From Sipunculus nudus (lineage: Eukaryota > Annelida > Sipuncula > Golfingiida > Sipunculidae): 64,000 bases of DNA. A model generated the notes under the pieces. That model did not search any database and was not told where the DNA came from. It worked only from the letters and a program-made list of their open reading frames with translations. Positions 50,063 through 61,830 of this stretch are shown piece after piece. The position numbers and the translations under genes were made by a program. Each line of letters starts with the position of its first letter. Positions within the stretch are counted from its first letter, which is position 1. The stretch spans positions 54,687,676 to 54,751,675 of the forward strand of contig CM049311.1 in assembly GCA_026874595.1 (NCBI GenBank), given 5' to 3'.

Positions 50063-52698
50063 ATTAGAGGTCAGCGCGGTTTCGGTGGTCATTGATTGAT
50101 TGATTGATTGATTTTCTTTATTGCCTCCAATGAATTGAAGAGTACAATCAATTTTCTTACAATGTGAATGCGCCATCAGACGACAATACAGAATGAAATT
50201 AAAACACACAACATTAAAATGAAATTAAAATACAATAAAATCTTATAAAAAAAAAGTACATTCATATGCATATTCATGTAGACATTTCGTGTCATTAAAC
50301 CAGGACATTACCTGACATCAAACGAGAAGTCATCTAAGTTGAAGAGATAAGCGCTTATGTATACACTAAAGTTATCAATAATGAAATCCCACATGGAATC
50401 TCTTTCTGTTTTTGTCTTATCACATTCTATGACTACATGATGGACCGGATTGTGGAAAAGTTTGCCGCATAAATGACAAAGAATTACTTCGTTACTAATG
50501 TTTATGCAGCAATAGAATGAAAGCATTTTGATCATATAAGCAAATATATTATAGGATGCAGGGATATCACTTGCATGTAGCCAGAGGATGGATGGTTCAA
50601 GAAACGAAGGTTTCACTTCACGTAACATATTAAATTCCGGATTAAGATTTGTTCTTCGGAGAAATAAGTCAGTTTCCATGGAAACTAGCTTTTCAGTTTT
50701 TATACGGTTCCATGAAAATTTGTTTGGAATTTTAAGTTAATTAAAAAGTTTTCGAGGTTATACTTTTTCAGTATTGAAAGTATGTCGGCTGCAGAGCCCT
50801 ATATTAGCAGATTACAAAAGCTGCCACTAATTACGCGCATCCACAGAATGGATTTTGAAATGTTACGGTTGTTACACATCCTTCCAAGGAATAAAAGTAT
50901 CATGCGGTCAATGAGCGCTTCCAGTCTCGACATGCCGACAAGACTCTGAGCTAAATCCGACCGAACATGAGGGTGCATCATCTGCGCATATTTTTTATGC
51001 AAAACCCATGCATTCGTTCCAGAATTAAGTCCTCTTGCACGGTCAATGACCACCATAAATTCGCACCGTACAGAGTCCTCGGGAGGACCATTGGCTTATA
51101 GAGTTTTATAGCAGTCAGGGGATTTAACCCATATGGCCGTACACCTGATGCTGCTAATGCCATGTATGATCCCTTGCCATTTCTACATGCTTCATTCGCA
51201 CCATCAATGGAGGACATGCTGGCATTTAATAAAACACCGAGGTGTTTATGACTTCGGGTTTGCTTTATTGTCTCATTGTTCAATCTCCAAAAGCGATGAG
51301 GGTTTCTCAGATTAAACATCCTTTCGCGCTCCCCAAAAGTAATAATAACGGTCTTTGTAGTATTAAATACAAATTTCCACTTATTAGAATACGCAACGCA
51401 TGTGTCAATCATTAATTGGAAATCAGAGGGCGTGAGTGCCAACAGTGCAATGTCATCTGCCTGAGTGGGACATTCTGTTAATATGTCACCTATTTTGGCC
51501 CCAACGCCAAGAGCTCTAAGTTCCCTTAAGAGATCATTGATAAAAATCAAGTATAAAAGCGGCGATAGGACTCCCCCCTGCCGGACAGACTGAGCAATGG
51601 GAAACTTCCTGCTGGTTTTGTCCTGGTATGAAATTTTCGCTGTAATTTTTGAGTACACGTTAAATAAAATCCTCCATAATTTCATATCGATTCCCATTTT
51701 ATATAATTTCATGAATAAACCGTGATGCCAGACACGATCTGTCGAGACAGCAGCAGTAAACTAGGGACTGCCGCTCGAGTTGTGACAAATGCATTCCAGC
51801 AGGCAGTGGGATGCGTTAAGTGCGCCTGTCCCTTTTTGAAATGCAAACTGCATGGGGTCAGGAAAAGCAATTCTTGACATGGTAAAAAATTTATTAAAAC
51901 GAGAATGTAAAACATTTTCAAAATTTTTTATTTATACATGGCAGTAGGGTTATTCCTCTATAATTGTCTGGAGTGGTACGACTTTTGGTTTTATCTTTTG
52001 GTACTGTTACAATTATTCCTTTCTTCATGCACTCTGGCATAGTTTCCGTTTTTCTAATGGAATGAATTAAGTTTTCAAGATGATTGATCATCATATCCCA
52101 ACCAAATTTTATTTGCTTATACATAATACTGTCGTGACCAGGAGCCTTTCTGTTTTTAATTTGTTTAATACTGTTTTTTATTTCTAATTTAGTGAATTTT
52201 TCATCTAATACTCCCGCTTTATTTCTTTAAGACTCTTCATATAATCGTTTACATTTTTCAGTTAAATTAGTTTTGAAATTAACGTCATAAAAGGAATTTG
52301 TCTGAATAGAGTACAACTCCTCGAAGTAGTGCGCCCACTTCTCACAAATAATACTTGGATCATTTGTTGTAATACCATTAAAAAACATATCATTATTTAG
52401 ATTCGCTTTAATTCTTCTTTTTTTGTTGAGCAATTGCCAAAATTTATTTATATCAAGTTCAGCAGCTTGATCCAATTTCTCGAAATCTATTCTATCTTTA
52501 GAAGTGTGGTAGTGTCTCATGTGCCTTCGAAAAACGGCTTTCGCTTCTTTGTAGTCGCTATATGACTTAGAGGACTGACCGCGAGGCTTACCATCTACTA
52601 TCCAGACTCTCCGCAATCTTTTCATTTCATCATGAAAAGGCTTTAATTTACTTTTCCAGCCTGGTCGTAGGATTAGAGGTCAGCGCGGTTTCGGTGGT
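50063..52698 (-). mobile_element. 5'-truncated LINE with 27-bp target-site duplication
   Basis: An identical 27-bp sequence starting ATTAGAGGTCAGCGCGGTTT flanks the element (50063-50089 and 52672-52698). On the minus strand the insert begins inside ORF2, just before the reverse transcriptase (RPGWK..), and ends with AATAAAGAAA and an (ATCA)n tail (about 50091-50122). Long duplication, 5' truncation and a simple-repeat tail are hallmarks of target-primed reverse transcription. The endonuclease domain is absent. Confidence 0.88.
50308..52671 (-). pseudogene. LINE ORF2: reverse transcriptase and C-terminal zinc knuckle, broken
   Basis: Frames in order: WIVDGKPRGQSSKSYSDYKEA to KCKRLYEES (52625-52227) is the pre-RT linker. 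NRKAPGHDSIMYKQIKFGWD and PDNYRGITLLP (about 52145-51920) are RT blocks 1-2. A stretch with several frameshifts follows (51920-51710). The open segment 51712-50978 contains RQGGVLSPLLYLIFINDLL and TQADDIALLA. The last is the catalytic block, where Y/F-ADD is usual and Q-ADD is found here. After that come thumb sequences, and CHLCGKLFHNPVHHVVIEC (about 50430-50490) is a CCHC-type C-terminal knuckle. Several stops and shifts make it non-functional. A Jockey/CR1-like relationship is possible but the clade is not decided. Confidence 0.85.
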
Positions 52699-53000
52699 TA
52701 TTAAATTTTCTCATGCGTTGACCAGATTATTAAAGTAATTACAATACCTAAAATCATCTTTAAGGGGAGAATTAGCAAAATTCCACATAATAAATTGCGA
52801 TTTCTACCATTTAAATGCTAAATATTCCCTGATGTCGATAACCCTATATATCTCTTATGATACATATCGTAGTATAAAATATACACCACTTCTATTACAA
52901 AATAATTCATCCTGTACGTGATATTCTCTTTGATTGCCTCGACTGCATGGTTTAATTAACACTAGTTAATCGGAGACCCAGCCGGCAACTTCCGGACGAT
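52699..53000. other. Short intergenic stretch
   Basis: Nothing recognised between the LINE and the next repeat. Confidence 0.5.
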
Positions 53001-53371
53001 AGGGATAGTTGTTCTAACGGTTTTGCTTTCCCCTTAATTGGGCAAGTGGGCATGCACTATTGCCGAGCCCTGCCCAGGTCAATATACTTTAAATCGTTAC
53101 TACTTGAAAATTTACTTATCATGATCTTGGTCAGGATCAATTGATTAATAGACAGGCAATGAAGAGATTTTTCAAGTGAGTGGTCAATCATATGCGTAAA
53201 GACCAAGTTTTATATTACAATGTGATGATATCAAAGTAAAGTAAAATTTAATCGTTAAAAAAAATAAAAATTGTAAAATTAAACGACTACGTACCCCTAT
53301 GTGGGATTTATAATAAATTACTCTCCAGATTTTTCTGAGTAAGTTTAATTTCTGTTGCAATTTGTTCCAGG
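53000..53371 (-). repeat. Dispersed repeat, copy B (inverted relative to 46.4 kb)
   Basis: On the minus strand: GAACAAATTGCAACAGAAAT, TACTCAGAAAAATCTGGAGA, GCAGGGCTCGGCAATAGTGC, CCGTTAGAACAACTA. It is collinear with copy A but clearly diverged. Confidence 0.65.
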
Positions 53372-55304
53372 TTCAACTTTTTTTCATTCATTCGTTCATT
53401 CATTTTATTCACACTATTGCTCACACTCTTGGTTTGGCGTTGAAAGCACCAGATGGCGAGCTAGTCGTGCCTGGACTGACGCCATACTACTTCGCCGTTT
53501 ATGACAGACTTCCGGGTGAATGTGACAGCTGCTAAATACCCTGATGGATCCAACATTTTCTCCAAAACACGTCATCTAACGCCTACAGTCTGCCTTTGCT
53601 ATGAACTCAGGTAAAAATCCTGTTATCCAACAAAACTTTTGCTTGATTTTTATGAATACCGCGGCGCTTTACAGGCCGGGGTGGTTCTGTAACGACCGTT
53701 TTCTGTAGCAGGTCTGGGACAAGCTTTTGCAGTCAGTCCCTGCACAGGCGCTTGAAATCACCATTAAAACATGTCTAAACGGCTCTTTTTAGGTTAATGT
53801 TACCCATGGTAATATTAAGACATAAGGTTTGAATCGACTGTTGCAGGACAGTCAGCGACCTGCAGTATAAATTATCAATTTCTAACCTACCGACAGAGTG
53901 GCACAAACTTATCTCTTCCATGCTCATAAAATTGATCCAAATGGTTTTGTCTGATACAGAACTAACTCATGTTACGGATCTAGCCACATAAAATTAGCTG
54001 TTTAATCAAGCACAGTGGAGCATTGTGTACCTGCCCTCCTAGCCATTACTGTCAACAAGGCAGGAATGGCTTCTGAGCATCATCGTAGGATTGTTTATCA
54101 TGAATATAAATGAGCTGACCAATGAGAGCCCCGCCAATCTGTGGGAAGCTGCTTGGGCCTTGTTGACTTCTCAGAAATGTTGGGTGCGTCTCTTTTCTTT
54201 TTGAATTTAAGAAAGAAATGTTGGTTATAATATAAATTGCAGCATTTTCTTATTTTTGACCATCTTCCCCAAACATGGATTTTACCTTACATATTTTTGT
54301 TAGGGTAAAACGAACACATTCTTGTAATTGTTGGCAAGGAATGCTTTAATGACATATAAACATGTGTAACCATGCACACAAAAACATTCCTACCAGCCTG
54401 TTTCTGTTTTCACAAATGGTGGCAGCAGTGGGATCCTCGGAGTTGGTGTTGTGGCAAAATGTTCCACCCAATTCACTTGTGTGACCCCTTGGATAGATTC
54501 CAATGTCCTGGAAACATATTGTTCTGGGAGAGGGGCTGATGCAACCATGCAAACAAAAGCATTTCTTCTGGCCTTGCCAGTGAAGATGAACTTCATCAGT
54601 GAAATTGGGTTGAATGTCTGACTTTTGAGTCACAAATTACAGGCTCAAATCCATCCGATTTCTACTTGCACCCGTTCCATATGTATTAACATGTATTTTA
54701 AGTCATATGCAAATTTTATGTACCTATGTCAATGCAGGGATGTGCTAAGAAGATTAAGGGGTGGGTGACAGTCTGTGCAAGTGATGGGGGGGGGGGGGGG
54801 AGCAAATATTTTTTTACATCAAGAATTGCTGACAGCAAAAGTGTGGATACCGAAAGCAGCATGAATTATTGAGATAACTGCAAAATTTACATATCAGTCA
54901 GTACACCAACCATGCAGACATCTTTTACCAAGGCTTGCTGGTAAATGCCAGGCCTGTATACGTTACTTGCAAATCCACAATCTGATGAGAACTGTTCAAT
55001 ACAAATAAAATGGGATATATCTGGAAATGCAGGACTACAACAGTACATTACAAAATGATAGTAATATTGTATCATTGTGCAATACATGTAATATATTACA
55101 TTTCTCAGGGGCTCATAGATATACTTAAATGAATTTATAATTGTATACCTCAAGTTATAAGGTTTTATCTGTATAGATCTATTGGTAATGGAAGGTTTCT
55201 CACTGCTTAGCAGTAATCTTCCAGAGTAGGTATGTACATGAGTTATTTTAATGACTTAGTCATGATAGACTGATTCAAATGATTTATCTGTTTTACTGAC
55301 AATA
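53372..55304. other. Intergenic with two weak exon candidates
   Basis: A GC-richer stretch around 53430-53610 ends CTATGAACTCAG|GTAAAA and could be the first exon of a plus-strand gene (Met-Asn-Ser, then donor), but no partner exon was found. On the minus strand 54596-54390 is open for 68 codons and ends near GGCTG|GTAGGA; no family was recognised. A G run lies at 54786-54800. Confidence 0.25.
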
Positions 55305-56120
55305 ATTGTACCCCAGACTTTGTCTGGGGATACTAAGTTTTTATGTCGGTCCTGCCTCCGCTGAAGATAAATCTTCACAGATCTTTACCAAGCTTTACAT
55401 GTGCCTAGATATGGGTGATAGGACAAAGCCTATATTAATTGGGGTCATTACCTTTAATAGGAGAGTGAGCATGACCTTGAAAAGGTCCATTAGGGGTGAA
55501 AAATCACATAAATTCTTAAATATCTCAAGAAATCTTGCATGGATTGATCCAAAAATCACGTTGGCCTAAGATCTAGGATAGCTTTGTCATATACCAGAAG
55601 CTGGTGGCACCACCTATTATCCTATTATTGAAAATGTTGAATGGAGTGTGGATATGATATATGACATATACCTCACAAATGCTAATATCCGATAAAAAGG
55701 GTGTCGTAAACTCCAGATCCTAAGTTTTTAAAAATATTTTTTTCCTCTCTACCTGAAGACTTTTTGGGGCCAATGTTAGCCCCAACACCGAATTTTAAGG
55801 ATAGCCTAATGGGCAGATTTCTTTCATATTATGCATATACATAAATATGATATGGTTTGTTAGATGACATGCATCTAGATTGGGATCAGGACCTTTCCTA
55901 TGAGAGTGGCCTTGACCTTGAATATTTCCATATTTTCAATATCTCACCTTGAATATTTCCAAATATCTCAATATGGGATGCATAGATTGTTCCAAAAATC
56001 AAATTGGCTAAAGATCTTGGACAGCTTTGTTTCTGCATAAGACAGGTAGTACCACTTATTGCCCTTTCTTGCTTTTGTGCCTTTTAATACCCCTATCCTT
56101 GCCACTTAACAGTACTGTGA
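55305..56120 (+). repeat. Repeat family opened by a CCCCAGAC palindrome, part 1
   Basis: Starts with CCCCAGACTTTGTCTGGGG (55312-55330). It contains TGACCTTGAA..TTTCCATATTTT and a block GCC.TTTCTTG.TTTTG..TCTTTTAATA.CCC..TTGCCACTT, which recurs at 61440-61530. The matching close GTCTGGGGATACAATGGC is at about 61797, so the family may span this whole region with other repeats inside. Confidence 0.5.
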
Positions 56121-56240
56121 CTCTGGGTTAGCAAGTTTTGGGCAGGAAGGTTTTAACCATAGGTTATAACCTGGTTATAACTGCCCTGTCTCAAACAGGT
56201 TTTAGGCAGGTTTATGGCTCCATGAGTGCCTTAAACCTAT

Positions 56241-58790
56241 TTTTAGCTCAGCTGACTATAAGTCATCTGAGCTATAGTCGTGGTCCATTGTCCGTCGTCC
56301 GTCTGTCTGTCCATCAGTCTGTCCATCCGTAAGACATTTCGACACCATTGGACCTACGAATCTGAAATTTGCCATACAGTTAGATGTCCCAAAAATCTCC
56401 TACCATGCCGAAAATTGGGTCAATAGGACTTTGTTCCTTTTAGATATTAAGGAAAAACCTCAATTTTTTATTAGAAATCTATTTTCACACTTCAGGACTG
56501 CCTAATATCAAAACCACTCATCTGGTTTTCTTCATATTTACCATAAATATTCCTCTATATAGTTCCTATGTACATGCCAGAAATTAAGTCAGTATTATTT
56601 AATTTTAAAAAGTTATGGGCCCAAACATAATGGACTTTGTTAAAAAATCAGGAAAGATATTTGGTCACTTAAGACCAAAAATGTTAAAGGTAGGGACTTT
56701 TTTTCAGTAATACAACTTTAATTGATTAAAATTTAATTGTATACCAAAAATTAGATCAAAATCTGTTAAATTTTTTTAAATATTGGCAAAAATATAAAAT
56801 TGGTACCTTAAATTTTGCCCAAGTTTGACCATGGCACATTTTTTCCTGTAAGTACTGTGGATTTAATCTTCACAGCATGTTTTTGTTAGCATTTTGTCTG
56901 TTAACACCAAAAATTTGAGTTTCAGCTCTAAGTTCCTTAAATTTAGCATACAGTTCGATGTCTCCAAAATCTCCTACAGTGCCAAGAATTTTATCACTAG
57001 GACTTAATTCCTTCGAAATATTAATGAAAAACTTCATTTTTCTATTAAAAACCCATTGTTACACTGTAAGACTGCCTAATATCAAAACCACTGATCTGAC
57101 TTTGATCATATATAATATACATATTTTTCTATACATTTGCTATGCACATGCCAGAAATGATGTCAGTATTGCGTAATTGTTTTAAGTAATGGGCCCAAAC
57201 ATAATGCACTTTTTAAAAAATCAAGAAATATATTTACTCCCTTAACAAGAGGATTGCTGAAGCTAGAGATTTTTTGTCAGGGATGTAACATTATTTAATC
57301 AAGATTCAATTGAATACCAAAAATTAGTTCTGAATTTTTCAAATTTTATAAGTTATTAGTATAAATATAAAAAAATTAGTACCTTAAATTTTGCCCAACT
57401 TTGACCATGGCCCGTTTGTTTCCTGAGAGCACTGTTGATATAATTTTCATATCATGCACACATAAGGATTTCATCTTTGTAGTTTAGAAAGCTGAAAGAT
57501 ATTGGCCAAATATTGTAGCTTTTATAAATGTTTATATGAGACCATGTCAGACCCAGGCTTAATCCAGCCCCTCTTCAGTCACCTGTATGTTGACCTTGTT
57601 GACCTTTCATCAGATTATGCATGCTTGAGCGAAGCATACACTGGGGCAGCCAGGCAGCTAATGCCCAGCCACAGTTGATCCAGGTGTCCAACCCAACTCA
57701 TCTAGTAGTTGTTTTGAAAAACAACATAACAATAAACAATAAATTAATAATTTTGTATTGGTTTTTATAACAAATTAAAGAAAAATTAATAGAAAAGGAA
57801 TTTGTAAGTTGATGAGTAACAGAAAATTAACTTGCAGTAACTGATGATGTAAGAATCTTGTATGGATGGATAGAATGTCAATGTCAATGTTATTCCAAAT
57901 AACACCATGCAGTAACCTATGGTATTTTTCAGTGAAATTTTAATGATAAAAAAATAAATCATATTATTCATTACTAATAATTAGGGATCATATGAAGGAA
58001 ATTAATGATAGACAAAGATGCAGTTGATAATATTAATCTAGATTCCTACTGTGTCTAGTGTGTAGATTGATGTGAAAGTAGTCCAAAGTGAATATATAAC
58101 ATTTATTTTTTTAATATAAATAAAAGCCATAAAACCAGGTTCTTATGATCATTATTTAAATTTGTGAATTTTGTATATTCTGGATTCTCAACATCTTTGT
58201 TTGGCTAAAACTGAATAAATACTAGACATGGTGCAAATGCTTTGCAAATGTATTTGAATACGAATATGAATGTGTACTGCATTAAAAAATTTTATTGCAT
58301 AAGAATGGGAATTCAGGTAAAAATGAAAGTATTTGAATACCAGTGCAGATACTTTCAAAATGTATTCATGAATGCATTCATGAATATATTCTATAATATT
58401 ATTTCAATAATCATTTCAGTTATATTTTATTTTAAAAAATCATATGATTTTCTAATTATTTTTTTAATAAAAATTATATTGGCACAATATTTGTTATTAA
58501 ATTTTAATAAATAGTTAAACTCTTTTATAATATGTGTTGCTTATAAGTCATATGGCCAAGTCAAAATCTGTGTGACAATAGCCCTCCATTTGTTAATAAA
58601 ATAAATGAAATCAATCCTCTTCCCTGTCTCCAAAGATACTATCAAAATCATACATAAGCTAAACACCAACAACTCATAATAAAGCTTATATTTATTACCC
58701 CACAAAACAAGCATGTGCCTCTTTCCCAAATCATATTTTTTATATATATATAACAGCTGAGCGCCGTGACCCATGGGTCCCTTGTTTGTT
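56241..58790 (+). repeat. Palindrome-headed repeat family, longest copy
   Basis: Opens with the 29-bp near-palindrome AGCTCAGCTGAC..AGTCATCTGAGCT (56245-56273) and CCGTCGTCCGTCTGTCTGTC. It closes near 58755-58789 with CAGCTGAGCGCCGTGACCC and ATGGGTCCCTTGTTTG. Inside, blocks such as TAAGACTGCCTAATATCAAAACCACT occur twice (about 56495 and 57065), showing an internal tandem duplication of about 570 bp. No coding region. The family is presumed to be a non-autonomous transposon; class unknown. Confidence 0.55.
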
Positions 58791-61265
58791 TAAATTTATG
58801 ACTTACAAATTTATAAAACTATGGTACCAAAAATAATTTGTGTGATGCAGTCACAAGGCTTCCTGTTGACTGGGATCATGCAGTTTTCTAAGAACCTTGT
58901 TTCTGATCATGAGAGGCACATGGTTTCATAGGCTCAGGTGATGTAATTATTAGGGGCCCCTGGGTTTCCTGATGAGTGCCCTCAATGCCCTGCCAACTTG
59001 AATGATGTAATGGAGCCCCCAGTAGCCCTCTACTAAGGCTAGGTATTAGAGGGGGAGTGATCAGAGTGATCCTGTTTATCAGGGTGATGTGGCCATATGA
59101 CCAATTGTGGTCAAGGAGATGTTCATGTCAACTCTCATGCATTACTAGGATGGTGCATTCAGAGCCTCTGTGCTGGAAACTTTTCTGGAGTCAAACTTAT
59201 TATTTGATTGACTTACATGAACTTATTACGTTATTAAGTGATGTAGTCAGGGACCCTGACCATGAATGTGTGTTTTCTCTTGCCTTTGTGTTGAACCTAG
59301 CCCAAAAGAGATCATGAATATTGTGTAGTTGCAACACATTCACTGACTCACTGTGGTAAATTTTCACATTTTTCATAGACTGGCCCAGTCCATGAAATAG
59401 TTATACATTGGAACTTAGTTGTTGCTTCTGAAAGAGTAATCAAAGTTCCCACATTGTATAGCACTTAGTATTGGTATCGCCATCTTGTGGCAACTCATAT
59501 AACTAATTTTCCACTATCTGCCCCTCTTATTTCATGGACTGGTAATCTTGGCCGGTTCCTGGACGGCCAGCGTTACACATCACGGCCTCGCTGAACTAAG
59601 GTCTTTTCCAGTGACATCAGCAGTGGTCTTTCCCAGAAGCTTTTTCAAAACCAACATGGTTCATTCAGTCATTGCCTATTCTGGGCTTCCAATTGACTAC
59701 ATATATTCCCATTTAATTTGTCTTAATATCTTTAGGCTGTTGCTTATGCTGAGTTTGGCAGGACTTTAAAATACTATAACACTCAGCCTCAGTTTTAACG
59801 TTTATCCAACCACCACTCTTGAAAGTAGGCCTAACAAACTCTGGCTTGGCCAATCCGCAAGATATATTCAGGTGCACACAACGAGCGCAGTCAAAATGTA
59901 CCAGCTGACTGAAACAATCACCATTTGCGAGTCGCAATTTGACAGTTAATACACAGGTTTAGACAAATGCTGCCAGCTGCTCCTGTCATCTGACCCATCT
60001 CTGCAGAGGGAATTTTACTGGACCTGTCGGTACAAAATTGTTGCAATAGTGTCTACAATATGCACTTACATTTGGTCCATGGACCGTAATATTCTTTCAG
60101 CAGAGATATATCATAGGACACAAAGGTCCATGTGTGGACTACCTGAATACATGATTTCAGTGCGAATGTTACCAAGCGGGTCAAGCTGTTGGACCACTGT
60201 TGGAGTTCTCATAGCAATGATGCCACTCAAATGAGGCGTGAAGGCCTGATATGCAAATACGGGGGAATAGTCATGTCCTCAAAGAGCCTTGTGACGCCTC
60301 AATATGCAAATATCAAGAATTCACCATACAGACTTTACAGGGCTTTAGTGATAAGAGCTTGCACTGAGTCTACCGGTACATGGAATCATTTTATTGTAAG
60401 CATTTTCTTAGTAAACACATATACTTAAGCCCAGGCAGGGCTACATTTTTCAGTTTCATAGTATTTTGCTAGGGTTCCATCTCACTAACTGGTCACTCTC
60501 CTGCACAGAGTATATATCAATCATTATATGGACAATATGTGCACAAAATCTTAAAATTTTACCAGGGATGCCAAAATGGAAGAAACAACTAACTAGTGGA
60601 AATTTTTGTAAATTATCAGATAATGTAAAACATATTACCATATTTTTAATTTACGGTAACATAAAAGTTTAATAAAATCATTCATTTCTTTTTTGCATTT
60701 AAAGCTACAGGCATACATAACGTACATGATTTGTTGGACTACAGTATAAATGACTGTTCATCAATGTAGAACAGACAACTTGTAAATTCTGGAATAACTC
60801 TTTCGATTTTTATTAAGAAAGCCAGTTACAGTATCAAGTCATAAGCTTTCAGTATGGTCATTCTTTTATTTTCAAAAGTGTGTAGACCTGTTTTAACCTA
60901 ATATTACTTGTATAATTGTATCAGAAACATAATTACATAATGGCATGCAGAGGTGGGAGACCTCAGAACATGAATTAGGATACAAGCGAAAACTGATAGA
61001 GAACTGTGTTTCTATGGACAACCTGAAGAAGCGTTGTTTTCATTTATTGCTTTTTCATGTATCATGGTTTATTTACTAGTTGAAATAAATTGCTCCTCAC
61101 TTTTAAGTTGTTGACATATTTCCTCAATACATTTAGCTGTGTAACAATAAGAAAAAGTTAAACCAGTCATATGAGAGGGTAACTAAGTTTTAGGCAGTTA
61201 AAGGCAGATTTTGGGCACTGCCCTGTCAAAAACAGGTTTTGGGCAACCTAAAGCCCAAAACACAA
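58791..61265. other. Intergenic
   Basis: No confident gene. A minus-strand stretch at about 60270-60140 is open and ends at a possible donor (ATTCAG|GTAGTC), with no recognisable family. Confidence 0.3.
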
Positions 61266-61415
61266 GCGCGTGTCAAGCGTCATGCATCAAGTGTCAGATA
61301 CGGAAAAAGTTGCTCCACTCTATATATATCAATGTCAAAACAGACTAACGCACGCGTCCAGGAGCGATAGCTGATGCTTGACTCGCGTGACGTGCGCGTT
61401 AGTCTGATTTGGGCT
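61266..61415. repeat. Short inverted-repeat element rich in GCGCGT
   Basis: CAGACTAACGCACGCGTC (about 61341) faces GACGTGCGCGTTAGTCTG (about 61390) as an imperfect hairpin. GCGCGTGTCAAGCG precedes it. Probably a small foldback insertion. Confidence 0.5.
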
Positions 61416-61830
61416 TAAAACCCAACCTACAATAGTTTTGTATTCTGCTGAGTCAGGTAGTGCCACCTGTTGTCCTTTTCTTGTTTTTGCATCTTTTAAT
61501 ATCCCCTTCATTGCCACTTGACAGTACTCTGCGCATTATAAGTAAAAAACTGATGGACAAATTTATTTCATATTATTTATATTCATAGATATAGGTTATG
61601 GGATGAGACATATTTAAATTGGGATCATGACCTCTACCATGAGAGTGGCCTTGACCTTGAATATTCCCATTTTGGTAAAAATTTTGTTTTTCAAGTTGAT
61701 AGATTGAAGAAACCATGGTGACAAGTGTCAGTAAATGCTTCTGAAGATGGGGGCCTATTCTTTAAAGGGGGTTGGGAGGGGGGGGGGGGTTAATTGTCTG
61801 GGGATACAATGGCACCTGTGGTTCCAAGAA
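61416..61830 (+). repeat. CCCCAGAC family, part 2 (closing end)
   Basis: Shares GACCTTGAATATTCCCATTT and the TCTTTTAATATCCCC block with 55.3-56.1 kb. It ends at TTGTCTGGGGATACAATGGC. Confidence 0.5.

Noticed and set aside
54390-54596. 68-codon minus-strand open frame (KFIFTGKARRNAFVC..)
   Set aside because: No recognisable family, a second frame over the same bases is also open, and no partner exon was found.
60140-60270. Minus-strand open stretch with AMRTPTVVQQLDPLGNIRTE and a possible donor
   Set aside because: Short, closed by stops on both sides, no clear acceptor and no family match.
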